Counted from the first letter of the stretch, positions 12,001 through 24,982 are shown. The stretch: DNA of 64,000 bases from Cherax quadricarinatus (GCF_038502225.1 NC_091383.1:1-64000); one strand, 5' to 3'. Program-made: numbers and translations. The notes: a model not told the origin generated them from the letters alone.

Positions 12001-15000
12001 GGTTGCTGAAAAGGCCTTCAGAATCCAGAAAATGTCCCAAGGCCCCCGAAAAGGTCCCGAGGCCCCCAAAAACGTTCCAAGATACCCAAAAAGGTCCCCA
12101 GTCCCTCGGAAACGTCCCAAGACCCTCAAAAAGGTCCCCAAGCCCCTGAAAAGGTCCCTAGGCCTTCAAAAATCTCCCTAGGCCCCAGAGAAGGTCCTCA
12201 GGCTCTCAAAAAGGTTCCAAGGCCCCTGAAAAGGTCCAAAGGCCACCAAAAAGGTCCTCATGCCCCAGAAAACGTTCCCAGGCCCTGAAAAAGGTCCAGA
12301 GGCCCCATGAAAAGGTCCCCTGGTCCCAGAAAAGGTTCCCAGGCCCCCAAAAAGGTCGGAAGGTCCCCAAAAAAGCCCCTAGGCCTGCAAAAAGGTCCAC
12401 AGGCCTCTGAAAGGTCCCCAGGCCCCAGAAAAGGTCCCCAAGAACAAGAAAAAGTCAACGCTCTATAGAAAAGGTCCCCAGGCCTCAGGAAAGGTCCTCT
12501 GGCTTCAGAAAAGGTCAACAGGCCCCAGAAAATGTCACTGGCCACCGAAAACGTCCCCTGGCTCCAGAAAAGGTCCCAGGACCCTGAAAAGGTCCACAGG
12601 CCCCAGAAAAGGTCTCCACACCCCTGAAAAGGTTCTCAGGCCTTTGAAAAGGTCACAAAGCCCCAAAAGGATCTCCAGGCCCCAAAAAATGTCCCTAGAC
12701 ATCAGAAAAGGTCTCCATGAGACAGAAAAGCTGCCCAGGCCCTTGAAAAGGTCGCTAGGCAACACAAAAGGTCCCCAGGCCTATGAAAAGGTCACAAAGC
12801 CCTCGAAAATATCTCAAGGCCTCAGAAAAGGTCCTCAGACCACTGAAAAGGACCCCAGGCCCCCAAAAAGACCCCAAGGTCCCAAAAAAGGTCACCAGGC
12901 CTTGAAAAGATCCATAGGTCACTGAAAAGGTCCCCAGGCCTCCGAAAAGGTCCCCAGGCCCCTGAAAAGGTCCACTGGCCCCCAAAAAGGTCCAAAGGCC
13001 TCCAAAAAGTTAACCAAGTGCTAGAAAAGGTCCCCAGGCCCCAGAAAAGGCTCCCAGGCCCCTGAAAATGTCCCTATGCCCCTGAAAACGTCCCCAACCC
13101 CCAAAAAGGTCCCAAGGTCTGCAAAAAAGTCCCTTGGCCCCAAAAGAGGTCACAGTTTCTCCAAAAAGGTTCCCAGGCCTCTAAAAGGTCCCAAGGTCCC
13201 TGAAAAGGTCCTCAGGCCACAGAAAATATTGAGGACCCCTGAAAAGATCCCCAGGTACTTAAAAAGGTCCCCAGGCCCCCGTAAAGGCAACCAGGCCCCC
13301 GAAAAGGTCCCTATACCCCAGAAAGATCCACAGGCCCCAGAAAAAATCTCCAGACCCCCAAAAAAGTCCCCAGACACCCAGAGAGGTCCCAAGTTCCTCA
13401 AAATGGTCCCCTAGCACCCGAAAATATCCCAATCCCCCCAAAAAGGTGCCCAGACTCCCGAGAAGATCGCCATGCCCCCGAAAAGGTTCCCAAGCTCCCA
13501 AAGATGTCCCCAGGCTCCAGGAAGGTCCCAAGGCCCCAAAAAACGTCCCAAGGTCATCAAATGGTCCCCAAGCCCAAGGAAAGGTCCCCAGGCCAGCTAA
13601 AAGGTCCCCAGGTCCCAAAAAAGGTCCAAAGGCCCCAGGAAATGTCACAAGGCCCCAGAAAACTTCCCAGGTTGCGAAAAACGTTCGCTGTCCCTCAAAA
13701 AAGTCCACAGGCCACCAAAAAGGTCCCAAGGCCCCAGAAAAGGTTCACAGGCCCTAGAAAAGGTCTACAGGCCCCAGAAAAAGTCACCAGGCCCCCGAAA
13801 AGGTCCCTAGCCCAAGGAAAGGTTTCCAGGAACCTGAAAAGGGCCCCAGGCCCAAGAAAATGTCCCCAGGCCCCAAAAAGATCCCCAGGCCCCAGAAAAG
13901 GTCTCCAGGTCTCAGAAAAGGACCACACGCCCCAGAATAGGTTGAGATGCCCCAGAAAAGGTCCCCAGTGCCAGAAAAGGTCCCCATGTCCATGAAAAGT
14001 TCCCAAGGCCCCAGAATATGTCCTCAGGCCCAAGAGAAAGTTTCGAGGCCCCAAAAAAGGTCCCCAGGCCCCCAAAAAGGTCCCCTGGCATTAAAAAAGG
14101 TCTCCAGGCCCTAGAAAAGGTCCCCAGGCACCCAGAAAAGGCCCCCAGGCCCCAGAAAAGGCCCTCTGCCTTAGAAAAGTTCCCCAGGCCATAGAAAAGG
14201 TCCCCAGGCCCTTGAAAAGGTCCACAGGCCCCCAAAAAAGACCCCAGGCCCCAGAAAAGGTTCGCAGGCACCTGAAAGGGTTTCCAAGCCCCCAAAAATG
14301 TCCCACGGTCCCCAAGAAGGTCCCCAGCCCTCCGAAAAGATGCAAAGGTCCCCAAAAAGATCCCCAGGCCCCAAAAAGGTCGCCAGGCATCAGAAAAGGT
14401 CCCCAGGCCACAGAAAAGGTTCCCAGGCCCCTGAAAAGATCCTCAAGCCTCCAAAAAGGTCCCATGGTCCCAGAAAAGGTCCCCAGGCCCCTGAAAAGAT
14501 CCCAAGGTATCCAAAAAGATCCCAGGGCCTTCGAAAAGGTACCCAGGCACCCAAAAAGATCCCCAGGCCCCCAAAAGGGTAGCCAGGCTTCAGAAAAGAT
14601 CCCCAGGCCCCCTAAAAGGTACCCTGGCTCCCAAAGAGGTTACCAGGCCCCAGGAAAGGTCCCCAGGCCCCAGAAAAGGTCCCAAGCCCCCCAAAAGACC
14701 CCAAGGTCTCCAAAAAGGTTCCCAGGCCACTGAAAAGTTCCCCAAGCTCCCAAAAAGGTCCCATGGTCCCAGAAAAGGTCCCCAGGCCCCAGAAAAGATC
14801 ACAAGGTATCTGAAAAGGTTCCCAGCCCGTCGAAAAGGTACCCAGGCACCCAAAAAGATCCCCAGGCCCCCAAAAAGGTAGGCAGGCTTTGGAAAAGATC
14901 CCCAGGCCCCTGAAAACGTACCCTGGCTCCCAAAAAGGTTACCAGGCCCCAGGAAAGGTCCCCAGGCCCTGGAAAACATCCCCAGTCCCATAAAAGATCC

Positions 15001-17872
15001 CAAGGTCTTTGAAAAGGTTCCCAGGCCCAAGAAAATTTCCACACACCATAGAAAAGTTCCCCAGGCCTCAGAAAAGCTCCCACGGCTCCGGAAAAGGTCT
15101 GCAATCCACAGAAAATGTTGCAAGCCACTGAAAACGTCTCCAGGCCCCAGAAAAGGTCCCCAGGCCCCCAAAAGGTCCCCAGGCACCAGAAAAGGTCCCC
15201 AGGCCCCTGAAAATGTCCCCAGGACCCAGAAAAGGTCCCCAGACCCCAGAAAAGATCCCCAGGCCCTAGAAAAGGTCCCAAGGCCTTAGAAAATGTTACA
15301 AGGCCCCAGAAAAGGTCCCCAGGAAAGAGAAAAGGTCCCATGTCCCTCAAAAAGGTCGACAGGCCCAACAAAAGGTCCCTAGGTCCCTGAGAAGGTCACC
15401 AGGCCCCTGAAAAGGTCTACAGGCCCAAGAAAAGGTTTCCAGGCAACAAAAAGATCCCAAGGTCACCTAAAATGTCCCCAGGCCTTGAAAAGGTCCCCAG
15501 GCCCCTGAAAAGGTCTGCAAGCCCTAGAAAAGGTCCAAAGGTCTAAAAGAAGGTAACCAAGTGCTAGAAAAGGTCCCAGGCCCACAAAATGGTCCCAAGG
15601 TCCCCAAAAAGGTCCCCAGGCCCCTCAAAAAGGTCCACAGGCCCTTTTGAAGGTCCACAGGCCCCTGAAAAGGTCTTTAGGACCCAGAAAAGGTCCGAAG
15701 GCCCCGAAAAGGTCCTCAAGCCCCAAAAAACGTCTGAAGATCTCCAAAAAGTTCCCTAGGCCCTCGAAAATGTCCCCAGACCCACGGAAAGGTCCCCAGG
15801 CCCCTGAATAGGTCCCAAGGCCCCCAAAAAGGTTCCCAGGCCCCAGAAAAGGTCCCAAGGCACCCAGAAAGGTAACAAAGTCCCTGAAAAGGTCCCCAGG
15901 CTCCAGAAAAGGTCTCCAGGCTCCAAAAAAGGTCTCCAGGCCCCAGAAAAGGTCCCCAGGCCCCCAAAAATGTCCACAGGCCCCTGAAAAGGTCTGAGGC
16001 CCCTGAAAAGTTCCCCAGGCCCTTCAAAGGGTTCATAGGCCCCTGAAAAGGTCTTCACGACCCAAGAAAGGTCCCCAGGCCCCCAAGAATGTCCCAAGGC
16101 CCCCAAAAAGTCCTAAGATCTCCAAGAAGATCCCCAGGCCATCAAAAAGATCCCCAGGCCCCCGAAAAGGTCCAAGGTCGTTGAAAAGGTCAGCATTCCC
16201 ATGAAAATGTGCCAAGGCCCTCAAAAAGATTTCCAGGTCCTAGAAGAGGTCCACAGGCTCACAAAAAGGTTCCAAGGTCCCCAAAAAGGTCCCCAGGCCC
16301 CCGAAAAAGTCTCCAGGCCCCCTGAAAGGTCGACAGGTTCCTGAAAAGGCCTTCAGGACCCAGAAAATGTCCCAAGGCCCCAAAAAAGGTCCCCAGGCCC
16401 ACAAAAATGTTCCAAGATACCCAAAAAGGTCCCCAGTCCCTTGGAAAGGTCCCAAGACCCTCAAAAAGGTCCCCAGGCCCCTGAAAAGGTCCCCAGGCCT
16501 TCAAAAATCTCCCTAGGCATCAGAGAAGGTCCTCAGACCCTTAAAAAGATTCCAAGGCCCCTGAAAAGGTCCAAAGGCCACCGAAAAGGTCCTCATGCCC
16601 CAGAAAAGGTTCCCAGGCCCTGAGAAATGTCCAGAGGCCCCATGAAAAGGTCCCCTGGTCCCAGAAAAGGTTCCCAGGCCCCAAAAAGGTCGCAAGGTCC
16701 CCAAAAAAGCCCATAGGCCTGCAAAAAGGTCCACAGGCCTCTGAAATGTCCCCTGGCTCCAGAAAAGGTCTCCACACCCCTGAAAAGGTTCTCAGGCCTT
16801 TGAAAAGGTCACAAAGCTCCAAAAGGGTCTCCAGGCCCCAAAAAATGTCCCTAGACATCAAAAAAGGTCCCCATGAGACAGAAAAGCTCCCCATGCCCTT
16901 GAAAAGGTTGCTAGGCAACACAAAAGGTCCCCAGGCCCATGAAAAGGTCACAAAGCCCCCGAAAATATCTCGAGGCCTCAGAAAAGGTCCTCAGACCACT
17001 GAAAAGGTCCCCAGGCCCCAAAAAGGTCCAAAAGTCCCAAAAAAGGTCACCAGGCCTTGAAAAGATCCACAGGTCACTGAAAAGGTCCCCAGGCCTCCAA
17101 AAAGGTCCCCAGGCCCCTGAAAAGGTCCGCTGGAACCGAAAAAGGTCCAAAGGCCTCCGAAAAGTTAACCAAGTGCTAGAAAAGGTCTCCAGGCCCCAGA
17201 AAAGGCTCCCAAGCCCCTGAAAATGTCCCTATGCCCCAGAAAATGTCCCCAGCCCCCAAAAAGGTCCCAAGGTCTGCAAAAAGGTCCCTTGGCCCCAAAA
17301 AAGGTCACAATTTCTCCGAAAAGGTTCCCAGGCCTCAAAAAGGTCCCAAGGTCCCTGAAAAGGTCCTCAGGCCACAGAAAATGTTGAGGACCCCTGAAAA
17401 GGTCCCCAGGTACTTAAAAAGGTCCCCAGGCCCCCGTAAAGGCCCCCAGGCCCCCGAAAAGGTCCCTATACTCCAGAAAGATCCAAAGGCACCAGAAAAA
17501 ATCTCCAGACCCCCAAAAAAATCCCCAGACTCCCAGAGAGGTCCCAAGTTCCTCGAAATGGTCCCCTAGCACCCGAAAATATCCGAATCCCCCCAAAAAG
17601 GTGCCCAGACTCCCAAAAAGGTCGCAATGCCCCCGAAAAGGTTCCCAAGCCCCCAAAGATGTCCCCAGACTCCAGAAAAGGTCCCAAGGCCCCCAAAAAT
17701 GTCCCAAGGTCCTCAAATGGTCCCCAAGCCCAAGGAAAGGTCCCCAGGCCAGCTGAAACGTCCCCAGGTCCCAGAAAAGGTCCAAAGGCCCCAGAAAACG
17801 TCACAAGGCCCCAGAAAACTTTCCAGGTTGCAGAAAACGTTCCCTGTCCCTGAAAAAAGTCCACAGGCCACA
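1..17872. repeat. 20-bp satellite array, family A (G/A/C-rich on plus), continues off the left edge
   Basis: About 890 tandem units of 20 bp, consensus close to gaaaaggtccccaggccccc. The T-poor plus strand gives stop-poor reading frames on both strands (Arg/Lys/Pro/Gln-rich on plus; Gly/Phe/Leu/Trp-rich on minus) with a 20-residue period, as expected from three 20-bp units. I do not regard these as coding. Units diverge individually, yet long blocks recur. A landmark (caaaaaggtccacaggcctc) appears at 481, 4236, 8253, 12388 and 16722, spacings 3755, 4017, 4135 and 4334, so the array is built of higher-order repeats of about 4.1 kb. No promoter, splice signal or other feature is visible inside it. 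Confidence 0.97.
8253..12387. repeat. One higher-order unit (about 4,135 bp) of satellite family A
   Basis: This interval lies between two nearly identical landmark blocks and closely resembles the sequence from 12388 onward. Copies at 481, 8253 and 12388 carry an extra set of units after the landmark (containing ccaagaacaagaaaaagtca). Copies at 4236 and 16722 lack it and pass directly to a later part. Two higher-order variants therefore exist, in the order A, B, A, A, B. Exact boundaries are arbitrary because the repeat is circularly permutable. Confidence 0.8.
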
Positions 17873-20800
17873 GACTGTAGTGTGTCTTGTAAGACTCTAG
17901 TGTGTCTTGTAAGACTGTAGTGTGTCTTTTAAGACTATAGTGTGTCTTGTAAGACTGTAGTGTGTCTTGTAAGACTGTAGTGTGTCTTGAAAGACTGTAG
18001 TGTGTCTTGTAAGACTGTAGTGTGTCTTGCAAGACTGTAATGTGTCTTGTAAGACTGTAGTGTGTCTTGTAAGACTGTAGTGTGTCTTGTAAGACTATAG
18101 TGTGTCTATTAAGACTGTAGTGTGTCTTGTAAGGCTGCAGTGTGTCTTGTAAGACTGTAGTGTGTCTTGTAAGACTGTAGTGTGTCTTGTAAGACTATAG
18201 TGTGTCTTGTAAGACTGTAGTGTGTCTTAAAAGACTGTAGTGTGTCTTGTAAGACTGTAGTGTGTCTTGTAAGACTTTAGTGAGTCTTGTAAGACTGTAG
18301 TGTGTCTTGTAAGACTGTAGTGTGTCTTATAAGACTGTAGTGTGTCTTGTAAGACTATAGTGTGTCTTGTAAGACTGTAGTGTGTCTTGTAAGACTATAG
18401 TGTGTCTTGTAAGACTGTAGTGTGTCTTGTAAGACTCTAGTGTGTCTTGTAAGACTGTAGTGTGTCTTGTAAGACTGTAGTGTGTCTATTAAGACTGTAG
18501 TGTGTCTTGTAAGGCTGTAGTGTGTCTTGTAAGACTGTAGTGTGTCTTGTAAGACTGTAGTGTGTCTTGTAAGACTGTAGTGTGTCTTGTAAGACTGTAG
18601 TGTGTCTTGTAAGACTGTAGTGTGTCTTGTAAGACTGTAGTGTGTCTTGTAAGACTATAGTGTGTCTTGTAAGACTGTAGTGTGTCTTGTAAGACTGTAG
18701 TGTGTCTTGCAAGACTGTAGTGTGTCTTGTAAGACTGTAGTGTGTCTTGTAAGACTGTAGTGTGTCTTGTAAGACTATAGTGTGTCTTGTAAGACTGTAG
18801 TGTGTCTTGTAAGACTGTAGTGTGTCTTGCAAGACTGTAGTGTGTCTTGTAAGACTGTAGTGTGTCTTGAAAGACTGTAGTGTGTCTTGTAAGACTATAG
18901 TGTGTCTTGTAAGACTGTAGTGTGTCTTGCAAGACTGTAGTGTGTCTTGTAAGACTGTAGTGTGTCTTGTAAGACTACAGTGTGTCTTGTAAGACTGTAG
19001 TGTGTCTTGTAAGACTGTAGTGTGTCTATTAAGACTGTAGTGTGTCTTGTAAGGCTGTAGTGTGTCTTGTAAGACTGTAGTGTGTCTTGTAAGACTGTAG
19101 TGTGTCTTGTAAGACTACAGTGTGTCTTGTAAGACTGTAGTGTGTCTTGTAAGACTGTAGTGTGTCTTGTAAGACTGTAGTGTGTCTTGTAAGACTGTAG
19201 TGTGTCTTGTAAGACTGCAGTGTGTCTTGTAAGACTGTAGTGTGTCTTGTAAGACTGTAGTGTGTCTTGTAAGACTGTAGTGTGTCTTGTAAGACTGTAG
19301 TGTGTCTTGTAAGACTATAGTGTGTCTTTTAAGACTGTAGTGTGTCTTGCAAGACTGTAGTGTGTCTTGTAAGACTGTAGTGCATCTTGTAAGACTGCAG
19401 TGTGTCTTGTAAGACTACAGTGTGTATTGTAAGACTGTAGTGTGTCTTGTAAGACTGTAGTGTGTCTTGTAAGACTCTAGTGTGTCTTGTAAGACTGTAG
19501 TTTGTCTTGTAAGACTCTAGTGTGTCTTGTAAGACTGTAGTGTGTCTTGTAAGACCCTAGTGTGTCTTGTAAGACTGTAGTGTGTCTTGTAAGACTATAG
19601 TGTGTCCATTAAGTCTGTAATGTGCCTTGCAAGACTGTAGTGTGTCTTGTAAGACTGTAGTGTGTCTTGTAAGACTGTAGTGTGTCTTGTAAGACTGTAG
19701 TGTGTCTTGTAAGACTGTAGTGTGTCTTGTAAGACAGTAGTGTGTCTTGTAAGAATGAAGTGTGTCTTGTAAGGCTCTAGTGTGTCTTGTAAGACTGTAG
19801 TGTGTCTTGTAAGACTGTAGTGTGTCTTGTAAGACTGTAGTGTGTCTTGTAAGACTGTAGTGTGTCTTGCAAGACTGTAGTGTGTCTTGTAAGACTGTAG
19901 TGTGTCTATTAAGACTGTAGTGTGTCTTGTAAGACTGTAGTGTGTCTTGTAAGACTGTAGTGTGTCTTGTAAGACTGTAGTGTGTCTTGTAAGACTGTAG
20001 TGTGTCTTATAAGACTGTAGTTTGTCTTGTAAGACTGTAGTGTGTCTTGTAAGACTCTAGTGTGTCTTGTAAGACTCTAGTGTGTCTTGTAAGACTGTAG
20101 TGTGTCTTATAAGACTGTAGTTTGTCTTGTAAGACTGTAGTGTGTCTTGTAAGACTATAGTGTGTCTTGTAAGACTGTAGTGTGTCTATTAAGACTGTAG
20201 TGTGTCTTGTAAGACTATAGTGTGTCTTGTAAGACTGTAGTGTGTCTTGTAAGACTGTAGTGTGTCTTGTAAGACTACAGTGTGTCTTGTAAGACTGTAG
20301 TGTGTCTTGTAAGACTGTAGTGTGTCTTGTAAGACTCTAGTGTGTCTTGTAAGACTCTAGTGTGTCTTGTAAGACTGTAGTGTGTCTTGTAAGACTGTAG
20401 TGTGTCTTGTAAGACAGTAGTGTGTCTTGTAAGACTGTAGTGTGTCTAGTAAGACTATAGTGTGTCTTGTAAGACTGTAGTGTGTCTCGTAAGACTGTAG
20501 TGTGTCTTGTAAGACTATAGTGTGTCTTATAAGACTGTAGTGTGTCTTGCAAGACTGTAGTGTGTCTTGCAAGACTGTAGTGCGTCTTGTAAGACTGCAG
20601 TGTGTCTTGTTAGACTACAGTGTGTCTTGTAAGACTGTAGTGAGTCTTGTAAGACTGTAGTGTGTCTTGTAAGACTCTAGTGTGTCTTGTAAGACTGTAG
20701 TGTGTCTTGTAAGACTGTAGTGTGTCTTGTAAGACTGTAGTGTGTCTTGTAAGACTGTAGTGTGTCTTGTAAGACTGTAGTGTGTCTTGTAAGACTGTAG

Positions 20801-22490
20801 TGTGTCTTGTAAGACTGTAGTATGTCTATTAAGTCTGTAGTGTGTCTTGTAAGGCTGTAGTGTGTCTTGTAAGACTGTAGTGTGTCTTGTAAGACTGTAG
20901 TGTGTCTTGTAAGACTGTAGTGTGTCTTGTAAGACTGTAGTGTGTCTTGTAAGACTGTAGTGTGTCTTGTAAGACTGTAGTGTGTCTTGTAAGACTGTAG
21001 TGTGTCTTGTAAGACTGCAGTGTGTCTTGTAAGACTGTAGTGTGTCTTGTAAGACTGTAGTGTGTCTTGTAAGACTGTAGTGTGTCTTGTAAGACTGTAG
21101 TGTGTCTTGTAAGACTATAGTGTGTCTTTTAAGACTGTAGTGTGTCTTGCAAGACTGTAGTGTGTCTTGTAAGACTGTAGTGCATCTTGTAAGACTGCAG
21201 TGTGTCTTGTAAGACTACAGTGTGTATTGTAAGACTGTAGTGTGTCTTGTAAGACTGTAGTGTGTCTTGTAAGACTCTAGTGTGTCTTGTAAGACTGTAG
21301 TTTGTCTTGTAAGACTCTAGTGTGTCTTGTAAGACTGTAGTGTGTCTTCTAAGACCCTAGTGTGTCTTGTAAGACTGTAGTGTGTCTTATAAGACTGTAG
21401 TTTGTCTTGTAACACTGTAGTGTGTCTTGTAAGACTGTAGTGTGTCTTGTAAGACTGTAGTGTGTCTTGTAAGACTGTAGTGTGTCTTGTAAGACTGTAG
21501 TTTGTCTTGTAAGACTGTAGTGTGTCTTGTAAGACTGTAGTGTGTCTTGTAAGACTGTAGTGTGTCTTGTAAGACTGTAGTGTGTCTTGTAAGACTGTAG
21601 TGTGTCTTGTAAGACTATAGTGTGTCCATTAAGTCTGTAATGTGTCTTGCAAGACTGTAGTGTGTCTTGCAAGACTGTAGTGTGTCTTGTAAGACTGTAG
21701 TGTGTCTTGTAAGACTGTAGTGTGTCTTGTAAGACTGTAGTGTGTCTTGTAAGACTGTAGTGTGTCTATTAAGACTGTAGTGTGTCTTGTAAGGCTGTAG
21801 TGTGTCTTGTAAGACTGTAGTGTGTCTTGTAAGACTGTAGTGTGTCTTGTAAGACTACAGTGTGTCTTGTAAGACTGTAGTGTGTCTTGTAAGACTGTAG
21901 TGTGTCTTGTAAGACTGTAGTGTGTCTTGTAAGACTGTAGTGTGTCTATTAAGACTGTAGTGTGTCTTGTAAGGCTGTAGTGTGTCTTGTAAGACTGTAG
22001 TGTGTCTTGTAAGACTGTAGTGTGTCTTGTAAGACTACAGTGTGTCTTGTAAGACTGTAGTGTGTCTTGTAAGACTGTAGTGTGTCTTGTAAGACTGTAG
22101 TGTGTCTTGTAAGACTGTAGTGTGTCTTGTAAGACTGCAGTGTGTCTTCTAAGACTGTAGTGTGTCTTGTAAGACTGTAGTGTGTCTTGTAAGACTGTAG
22201 TGTGTCTTGTAAGACTGTAGTGTGTCTTGTAAGACTATAGTGTGTCTTATAAGACTGTAATGTGTCTTGTAAGACTGTAGTGTGTCTTGTAAGACTGTAG
22301 TGTGCCTTATAAGACTGTAGTTTGTCTTGTAACACTGTAGTGTGCCTTGTAAGACTGTAGTGCATCTTGTAAGACTGCAGTGTGTCTTGTAAGACTACAG
22401 TGTGTATTGTAAGACTGTAGTGTGTCTTGTAAGACTGTAGTGTGTCTTGTAAGACTCTAGTGTGTCTTTTAAGATGGTGGTATGACTTGT
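17873..22490. repeat. 20-bp satellite array, family B, diverged part
   Basis: About 230 units of consensus tgtgtcttgtaagactgtag with scattered substitutions. Characteristic variant units (tctatt, aaggctgtag, aagactgcag, aagactacag, tgcatc, tgtgtattgt, aagaccctag) recur in fixed order. The block 19021-19600 matches 20821-21400 at exactly 1,800 bp offset, and partly again near 21941-22440. The junction with family A at about 17872 is abrupt. Stop-free minus-strand frames over this array have a 20-residue period and are not genes. Confidence 0.97.
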
Positions 22491-24982
22491 AAGACTGTAG
22501 TGTGTCTTGTAAGACTGTAGTGTGTCTTGTAAGACTGTAGTGTGTCTTGTAAGACTGTAGTGTGTCTTGTAAGACTGTAGTGTGTCTTGTAAGACTGTAG
22601 TGTGTCTTGTAAGACTGTAGTGTGTCTTGTAAGACTGTAGTGTGTCTTGTAAGACTGTAGTGTGTCTTGTAAGACTGTAGTGTGTCTTGTAAGACTGTAG
22701 TGTGTCTTGTAAGACTGTAGTGTGTCTTGTAAGACTGTAGTGTGTCTTGTAAGACTGTAGTGTGTCTTGTAAGACTGTAGTGTGTCTTGTAAGACTGTAG
22801 TGTGTCTTGTAAGACTGTAGTGTGTCTTGTAAGACTGTAGTGTGTCTTGTAAGACTGTAGTGTGTCTTGTAAGACTGTAGTGTGTCTTGTAAGACTGTAG
22901 TGTGTCTTGTAAGACTGTAGTGTGTCTTGTAAGACTGTAGTGTGTCTTGTAAGACTGTAGTGTGTCTTGTAAGACTGTAGTGTGTCTTGTAAGACTGTAG
23001 TGTGTCTTGTAAGACTGTAGTGTGTCTTGTAAGACTGTAGTGTGTCTTGTAAGACTGTAGTGTGTCTTGTAAGACTGTAGTGTGTCTTGTAAGACTGTAG
23101 TGTGTCTTGTAAGACTGTAGTGTGTCTTGTAAGACTGTAGTGTGTCTTGTAAGACTGTAGTGTGTCTTGTAAGACTGTAGTGTGTCTTGTAAGACTGTAG
23201 TGTGTCTTGTAAGACTGTAGTGTGTCTTGTAAGACTGTAGTGTGTCTTGTAAGACTGTAGTGTGTCTTGTAAGACTGTAGTGTGTCTTGTAAGACTGTAG
23301 TGTGTCTTGTAAGACTGTAGTGTGTCTTGTAAGACTGTAGTGTGTCTTGTAAGACTGTAGTGTGTCTTGTAAGACTGTAGTGTGTCTTGTAAGACTGTAG
23401 TGTGTCTTGTAAGACTGTAGTGTGTCTTGTAAGACTGTAGTGTGTCTTGTAAGACTGTAGTGTGTCTTGTAAGACTGTAGTGTGTCTTGTAAGACTGTAG
23501 TGTGTCTTGTAAGACTGTAGTGTGTCTTGTAAGACTGTAGTGTGTCTTGTAAGACTGTAGTGTGTCTTGTAAGACTGTAGTGTGTCTTGTAAGACTGTAG
23601 TGTGTCTTGTAAGACTGTAGTGTGTCTTGTAAGACTGTAGTGTGTCTTGTAAGACTGTAGTGTGTCTTGTAAGACTGTAGTGTGTCTTGTAAGACTGTAG
23701 TGTGTCTTGTAAGACTGTAGTGTGTCTTGTAAGACTGTAGTGTGTCTTGTAAGACTGTAGTGTGTCTTGTAAGACTGTAGTGTGTCTTGTAAGACTGTAG
23801 TGTGTCTTGTAAGACTGTAGTGTGTCTTGTAAGACTGTAGTGTGTCTTGTAAGACTGTAGTGTGTCTTGTAAGACTGTAGTGTGTCTTGTAAGACTGTAG
23901 TGTGTCTTGTAAGACTGTAGTGTGTCTTGTAAGACTGTAGTGTGTCTTGTAAGACTGTAGTGTGTCTTGTAAGACTGTAGTGTGTCTTGTAAGACTGTAG
24001 TGTGTCTTGTAAGACTGTAGTGTGTCTTGTAAGACTGTAGTGTGTCTTGTAAGACTGTAGTGTGTCTTGTAAGACTGTAGTGTGTCTTGTAAGACTGTAG
24101 TGTGTCTTGTAAGACTGTAGTGTGTCTTGTAAGACTGTAGTGTGTCTTGTAAGACTGTAGTGTGTCTTGTAAGACTGTAGTGTGTCTTGTAAGACTGTAG
24201 TGTGTCTTGTAAGACTGTAGTGTGTCTTGTAAGACTGTAGTGTGTCTTGTAAGACTGTAGTGTGTCTTGTAAGACTGTAGTGTGTCTTGTAAGACTGTAG
24301 TGTGTCTTGTAAGACTGTAGTGTGTCTTGTAAGACTGTAGTGTGTCTTGTAAGACTGTAGTGTGTCTTGTAAGACTGTAGTGTGTCTTGTAAGACTGTAG
24401 TGTGTCTTGTAAGACTGTAGTGTGTCTTGTAAGACTGTAGTGTGTCTTGTAAGACTGTAGTGTGTCTTGTAAGACTGTAGTGTGTCTTGTAAGACTGTAG
24501 TGTGTCTTGTAAGACTGTAGTGTGTCTTGTAAGACTGTAGTGTGTCTTGTAAGACTGTAGTGTGTCTTGTAAGACTGTAGTGTGTCTTGTAAGACTGTAG
24601 TGTGTCTTGTAAGACTGTAGTGTGTCTTGTAAGACTGTAGTGTGTCTTGTAAGACTGTAGTGTGTCTTGTAAGACTGTAGTGTGTCTTGTAAGACTGTAG
24701 TGTGTCTTGTAAGACTGTAGTGTGTCTTGTAAGACTGTAGTGTGTCTTGTAAGACTGTAGTGTGTCTTGTAAGACTGTAGTGTGTCTTGTAAGACTGTAG
24801 TGTGTCTTGTAAGACTGTAGTGTGTCTTGTAAGACTGTAGTGTGTCTTGTAAGACTGTAGTGTGTCTTGTAAGACTGTAGTGTGTCTTGTAAGACTGTAG
24901 TGTGTCTTGTAAGACTGTAGTGTGTCTTGTAAGACTGTAGTGTGTCTTGTAAGACTGTAGTGTGTCTTGTAAGACTGTAGTG
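22491..24982. repeat. 20-bp satellite array, family B, perfectly homogeneous block
   Basis: About 124 consecutive units of tgtgtcttgtaagactgtag with no substitution visible over 2.5 kb, directly after a diverged stretch (22460-22490 contains an aberrant unit with aagatggtgg). The contrast points either to very recent amplification or gene conversion, or to an assembler or polisher filling the array with a consensus. A stop-free minus-strand frame of about 1,000 codons runs through it only because 60 bp is both three units and 20 codons. Confidence 0.97.

Noticed and set aside
1..24982. CRISPR-like arrays
   Set aside because: Units are contiguous with no unique spacers, and the sequence is eukaryotic in character.
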